Assembly (NCBI GenBank): GCA_015061315.1
Contig: SUWV01000012.1
Span: forward strand, 1 to 63,166
From: Lentimicrobiaceae bacterium
GTDB lineage: Bacteria > Bacteroidota > Bacteroidia > Bacteroidales > F082
DNA length: 63,166 nt
Direction of reading: 5' to 3'
The notes under the pieces were generated by a model. It had not been told where the DNA came from. It did not search any database and saw nothing but the letters and a program-made list of their open reading frames with translations. How positions within the stretch are numbered: position 1 is the stretch's first letter; each line of letters begins with the position of its first letter. The translations under genes and the position numbers were made by a program. This document shows positions 59,382 to 63,166 of this stretch, one piece after another.

Positions 59382-59444
59382 ACGTCTTGTATGACCGACG
59401 TCCTCTTTATTCAAGAGTTAAGGTCAAACAAGGCGTTTTTTTTT
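59382..59444 (+). promoter_or_regulatory. Attenuator-like leader ahead of the MATE exporter
   Basis: A 14-pair stem with one mismatch (CGTCTTGTATGACC, 59383-59396, with GGTCAAACAAGGCG, 59422-59435) is followed by nine T, forming an intrinsic terminator ahead of the gene. Its 5' arm can instead form ACGTC/GACGT (59382-59386 with 59397-59401). A small hairpin, CTCTT/AAGAG, sits in the loop. Competing structures of this kind suggest ligand-controlled attenuation. I do not recognise the class with certainty. Confidence 0.6.
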
Positions 59445-59484
59445 ATAGACTAAAGATTAATGACGAAAGACTAATGTTAATGAT

Positions 59485-60843
59485 ATGATTGCAAGAAGGT
59501 ATTATACAGAAAATCTTCGCATTGCGTTTCCGGTGATATTGTCGTTTGCCGGACAGCAACTTGTACAAGTGATGGACACTATCATGGTAGGAAGATTGGG
59601 CGCCGTTGAGCTTTCGGCGGTCTCGCTCTCGAGTGCCATCATAACCAATATCACTATGATTGGTCTTGGCATCGCGATGGCTCTCACTCCTCTGACGGGA
59701 TACCATTTCGCGAGAAATGAGAAGTCGCAATGTAATGTGCTCTTTAGAAATTCATTGTTACTTAATATAATAATGAGCGTTGCTTTATGCGGCCTTTTGT
59801 TCGCTATCAACCCGATGCTACGGTTATTCGGTCAGCCGCAGTCAGTCCTCGATGCTTTAGACGGCTACTATTACAGCGTGACGCTTTCTTTGATACCTTA
59901 TCTTATCTTCTTGACATTCAAACAATATTTGGAAGGACTTGGCAACACTTTCTATTCGATGCTGATAACGTTAGGCTGTAATGTCTTGAACATATTTCTC
60001 AATATCGGTTTCATCTATGGATATATGGGTTTCCCAGAACTCGGTGTCACCGGCGCAGGTGTCGCAACACTCATCTCTCGAATCATGATGCCTATAGCTT
60101 TCATTATCATAATTTTTATTAAGAAAGAATTTAAACCGTACTTTAAAAGGCAACGCGACAACGAGACAACAAGCCAACAAATACTTGTAGACTCGTTGAC
60201 TTGTAGACTCGTTGACTTATTAAAGGTCGGTTTCCCGATAGCTGCTCAGATGACATTGGAGCTTTTCTCTCTTACCTTCATGACGATAATGATGGGCTGG
60301 TTAGGGGAGAAGACACTAGCCGCCAATCAGATAGCGCAGACAATGATAGGATTTTCTTTTATGATTGCTAATGGTGTAGCATCGGCTTCTACTATCCTCG
60401 TCTCTCACGATTATGGAAGGAAAGATATAAATTCTATTAAGAATCATGCTTATTCCGCCATACATCTCGGTATTGCTATAATGATATGTTTCGCTTTGTT
60501 ATATGCTTTTGGAGGAGAGTTCTTAGCACGTATCTTTAGCACTGACGAAGATGTCATCGCCATAGCGACGAAGCTGTTTATGGTCGTTGCGCTTTTTGAG
60601 ATCTTCGACGGAACGCAGGTCACGGCACTTGGAGCCTTGCGTGGACTCACCGACGTAAAACGTCCTATGTATTATGCTTTGATATGTTACATCTTAGTAG
60701 AGATACCTGTAGGTTACATACTCGGTTTCCCATTCGGTCTCGGAGCCATCGGCATTGTTGGAGGTTTCATGGCGGGACTTATCTTAGCAGCGACATTATT
60801 CTTGCTTAGATTTAGGAAGTTGATGAGAGCGATGGGAGAGTGA
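59485..60843 (+). CDS. MATE-family efflux transporter
   Basis: A 452-residue, 12-helix Na+ or H+ antiporter that exports cationic drugs or metabolites. The start RRYYTENLRIAFPVILSFAG, QQLVQVMDTIMVGRLGAVEL, and the second-half equivalent GFPIAAQMTLELFSLTFMTI are typical. In the cytoplasmic linker between the two six-helix halves (residues about 225-245), DNETTSQQILVDSLTCRLVD is encoded by spacer words (60157-60220), with both orientations present. The frame is kept. The leader attenuator implies induction by a small molecule. Confidence 0.92.
   Translation: MIARRYYTENLRIAFPVILSFAGQQLVQVMDTIMVGRLGAVELSAVSLSSAIITNITMIGLGIAMALTPLTGYHFARNEKSQCNVLFRNSLLLNIIMSVALCGLLFAINPMLRLFGQPQSVLDALDGYYYSVTLSLIPYLIFLTFKQYLEGLGNTFYSMLITLGCNVLNIFLNIGFIYGYMGFPELGVTGAGVATLISRIMMPIAFIIIIFIKKEFKPYFKRQRDNETTSQQILVDSLTCRLVDLLKVGFPIAAQMTLELFSLTFMTIMMGWLGEKTLAANQIAQTMIGFSFMIANGVASASTILVSHDYGRKDINSIKNHAYSAIHLGIAIMICFALLYAFGGEFLARIFSTDEDVIAIATKLFMVVALFEIFDGTQVTALGALRGLTDVKRPMYYALICYILVEIPVGYILGFPFGLGAIGIVGGFMAGLILAATLFLLRFRKLMRAMGE
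60157..60220 (+). repeat. Inverted word repeat inside the MATE gene
   Basis: CAACGAGACAACAAG and CTTGTAGACTCGTTG lie 10 bases apart as an imperfect hairpin, then a second GTAGACTCGTTGACTTAT unit follows. Confidence 0.85.
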
Positions 60844-60851
60844 TGGTTGAA

Positions 60852-63166
60852 TTAAAGAGTTAGTTGTAAGTCGATTAGCAGAACTGCAGTTTCTGCTTCT
60901 TCCTTTGGAGCGTCTTTAGGTTTCCATGCAACCACAAAACGTACTGATGCAGATTTGACATCATATCCTTTTTCCTTCCATTCGCTAATTGTAGCTTGCA
61001 TGTTTTTTGATAGTTTAGCCACAGGATTATTAGTGGTAGCATTGTATAAAGTTGTATTGTCATAGTTAAGGTAATCTCCGCTTTTTAATGACAGAACTTC
61101 TTTCTTCTTATCTTTGAAAAATCCCAAGAAAACATCCTTATGTGTTAGTTGTAAAACTACTTGTTCAGGCATTGGATAATCTGCTTTGTCAATGAAGAAT
61201 TTATCAGCTTTTATATTGCTGAATAATTTACTGTTTGTATGTATGAAGAGACGATTTTTAGCTCGTGTCATACCCACGTAATAACGTCGTAGCAAACTGT
61301 TATCTTTGATATAATCGTCAGACAACAACATATATACGTCATCAAATTCTCGTCCTTTTGCTTTGTGAATCGTTGACACTACAACATCTGCATCTGAGAT
61401 GTCACAGAAATCTTCGACCGACGATTCGAAGACGAACTCGCAGAAATCACTGTAATATTTAACTTTATTAATCTGTTCAAATAGCTCTATGCAACGTTTG
61501 ATGTAAGTTATGCTATAACTATCATCGTATGCGGAGAATGTCGCGAGTTTTGCTTCTTCCCATATTTGTTGTGGTATGATAGGAGTGTTATGTCCTTTGT
61601 TGAGATGTTTCAGGAAGTATCTCATTTCGGCAAGATTCCAAAAAGAGAATCCATCCATAGATTGTATCAGTTTCCCGTTTATTCCGTTCTTTCTCAGTAA
61701 TGCAACTATTATTGCAGCTTCCTCATTCGTTTGGGTGAGAATACAAGAAGTCCCGCCGACTTTGTTTTGCATTATGTTTTTAACTATAGGAGAATATAAG
61801 AACTTCGATTCGTGAAGTGTGAGTTCCACCTGACCGACGTAATTTCTTACAGGAATGATAGGTGTGTGTTTCATTCTCCCGCTAATCATATTGACAAATG
61901 AATTCGCGTAATTGACAACACTATCAGAGCTGCGAAAGTTCTCTGTCATCTCGATAAATCTGCTCCCGTCTTCTTTCATTAACTGAAGCATATATTTAGA
62001 ATCAGAACCGCGAAATTCAAAGATATTCTGATCGTCGTCACCCACAGCAATCACGCGCATCTCTTCATTGTTTGCCATCAATGCTTTAACAAGATCGTAC
62101 TCATCAGAACTCATATCTTGTGCTTCATCAATAACAAGTACAGTCTTGCCTATCTTATTAGGTTCGACATTACCTTGAACTATCATTTCGGCAGCCTTGG
62201 AAACGACATCTTTAACGTCATCAATATTTCCTATACGTCCCAACAAGTCGAAACAGTAGGAATGGAAAGTTTTAATCTCAACGAAATGAGCAGCATTGCC
62301 TATCAATTCCATTAGTCGCTGCTTGAACTCAGTCGCTGCTGCTCTCGAAAATGTCAGCATAAGAAGCTGTTCGTGTTTCACATCTTCGAGCATTAATAAT
62401 GATGCCAATTTATGAACCAACACGCGAGTCTTTCCACTGCCAGGTCCGGCGGCGACAACAATGCAGCGAGAGTCTTTGTCTGAAATAATCTCCAATTGTC
62501 GCTTCGATAATTGACCAAATAGTTGTTTGTATTTTCCTGGCGTGAGGTTTCTTTCAATCTCCTTATTACGCTCGCCTTTGAAATATTTTGCGATGAACTT
62601 CTTATAATCCATCTGAAAATAATCCTGGACATACTGTAATGCGGCTTTATAATCTTTCACCATGAGATTAGCGTATTCTCCGACGATATGTACTTGCTGG
62701 ATCTTTTGCTTATAAAATTCGTTGAGCATTCTATAATCGTCGAGTTTGTATTTTATTTTGTTATCTTTAATACGACGAATATTCATGGCGTTATAAATCA
62801 CAAGAAAACCACCTTCTAGTTTTAGCGCTCCTATTTTTGATAAATAAAGAAGTGATTCTTCAACATCCTCCAATTGAAGATTATCGATATCGACAAAAAG
62901 TAGTTGTGAGTTTTTCTTAATATCATTTAACAATTCTATCACAGAGAAACGTATTGCGTTGTTTTCGGAGTCTTGTTGAGGATTGAGACTGACTTGCCTA
63001 TAGAGCCATTCTATTATATAACGGCATATCTCCAAGCGCTTTTCAAAACGACTGATGAGATTGTCCACATCATCTTGACGGATGATTTCTAAGTTGTGAG
63101 CTGCATCTTCGTTTTTTTTGATATATCCTTTAATGCTAAGGAAATACATTAATGTACGGATGTCTT
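60852..63166 (-). CDS. UvrD/Rep-type helicase, likely C-terminal part of a RecQ-UvrD fusion (5' end outside window)
   Basis: The frame stays open to the window edge, so the 765 residues counted from the Met at 63149 are not the full protein. Residues about 225-700 (numbered from that Met) are a superfamily 1 helicase: VVAAGPGSGKTRVLVHKLAS (motif I), LMLTFSRAAATEFKQRL, VLVIDEAQDMSSDEYDL (motif II), VGDDDQNIFEFRGSD (III), STIHKAKGREFDDVYML (V) and RRYYVGMTRAKNRLFIHT (VI). The region before motif I resembles a winged-helix/RQC-like linker. Bacteroidota have large proteins joining RecQ and UvrD-like helicases, which this fits. A C-terminal region ends KSASVRFVVAWKPKD. Confidence 0.82.
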   Translation of the reverse strand, partial: DIRTLMYFLSIKGYIKKNEDAAHNLEIIRQDDVDNLISRFEKRLEICRYIIEWLYRQVSLNPQQDSENNAIRFSVIELLNDIKKNSQLLFVDIDNLQLEDVEESLLYLSKIGALKLEGGFLVIYNAMNIRRIKDNKIKYKLDDYRMLNEFYKQKIQQVHIVGEYANLMVKDYKAALQYVQDYFQMDYKKFIAKYFKGERNKEIERNLTPGKYKQLFGQLSKRQLEIISDKDSRCIVVAAGPGSGKTRVLVHKLASLLMLEDVKHEQLLMLTFSRAAATEFKQRLMELIGNAAHFVEIKTFHSYCFDLLGRIGNIDDVKDVVSKAAEMIVQGNVEPNKIGKTVLVIDEAQDMSSDEYDLVKALMANNEEMRVIAVGDDDQNIFEFRGSDSKYMLQLMKEDGSRFIEMTENFRSSDSVVNYANSFVNMISGRMKHTPIIPVRNYVGQVELTLHESKFLYSPIVKNIMQNKVGGTSCILTQTNEEAAIIVALLRKNGINGKLIQSMDGFSFWNLAEMRYFLKHLNKGHNTPIIPQQIWEEAKLATFSAYDDSYSITYIKRCIELFEQINKVKYYSDFCEFVFESSVEDFCDISDADVVVSTIHKAKGREFDDVYMLLSDDYIKDNSLLRRYYVGMTRAKNRLFIHTNSKLFSNIKADKFFIDKADYPMPEQVVLQLTHKDVFLGFFKDKKKEVLSLKSGDYLNYDNTTLYNATTNNPVAKLSKNMQATISEWKEKGYDVKSASVRFVVAWKPKDAPKEEAETAVLLIDLQLTL

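Overview
The window reads as chromosomal DNA of an uncultured gut-type Bacteroidales (phylum Bacteroidota). The signs are: A+T-rich DNA; many promoters with the Bacteroidota -7 box TAnnTTTG and no Shine-Dalgarno sequences; PorX of the type IX secretion pathway; a lipoprotein GH29 fucosidase; a cobalamin riboswitch ahead of a BtuB-like receptor and a propeller lipoprotein; and Bacteroidota families such as DUF4301 and the fused NfnB/NfnA-type oxidoreductase.

Layout. 1-5.1 kb: end of an outer-membrane barrel gene, a phosphoesterase, an ICMT-like methyltransferase, two toxin-antitoxin pairs sharing a 187-bp duplicated control region, and a DUF4160/DUF2442 pair with a palindromic operator. 5.2-43.7 kb: mostly core genes. 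These are DUF4301, ferritin, fucosidase, tRNA-Gly, rpsA, tsaC, tRNA-Lys, a YgjP-like peptidase, a symporter, ltaE, aroK, rlmD, an AAA/DUF4143 cassette between direct repeats, nnr, porX-tsaE, gpsA, a flippase/glycosyltransferase/methyltransferase operon, trmH, an S9 peptidase, a TPR protein, an MFS carrier, fmt, HU, a porin, an S41 protease, recQ and the Nfn-like fusion. 55.6-60.8 kb: cobalamin uptake genes, then a MATE exporter behind its own attenuator-like leader. The last gene is a UvrD-type helicase cut by the window edge.

The accessory locus at 44.6-55.5 kb is the most interesting part. It holds four TIR proteins or remnants: TIR joined to a C-type-lectin-like domain, a frameshifted TIR, TIR-membrane-coiled coil-PDZ, and TIR-membrane-WD40. 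It also holds three RyR-domain proteins, one of them the C-terminus of a predicted four-helix ion channel with two RCK-like Rossmann domains, plus a PrsW intramembrane protease. TIR enzymes can convert NAD+ to cyclic-ADP-ribose-type signals, and RyR domains take their name from the cADPR-responsive calcium channels of animals. I therefore infer a nucleotide-signal-to-ion-channel defence or envelope-stress system. The end of the TIR-lectin gene has a codon and GC pattern expected of a variable region made by a diversity-generating retroelement.

A second theme runs through the window. Spacers are filled with a few families of short oligonucleotide words and palindromes. These form hairpins, sit directly upstream of -7 boxes, supply the last codons of many genes, and occur in frame inside at least five proteins. 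All assignments were made by eye, without database searches.
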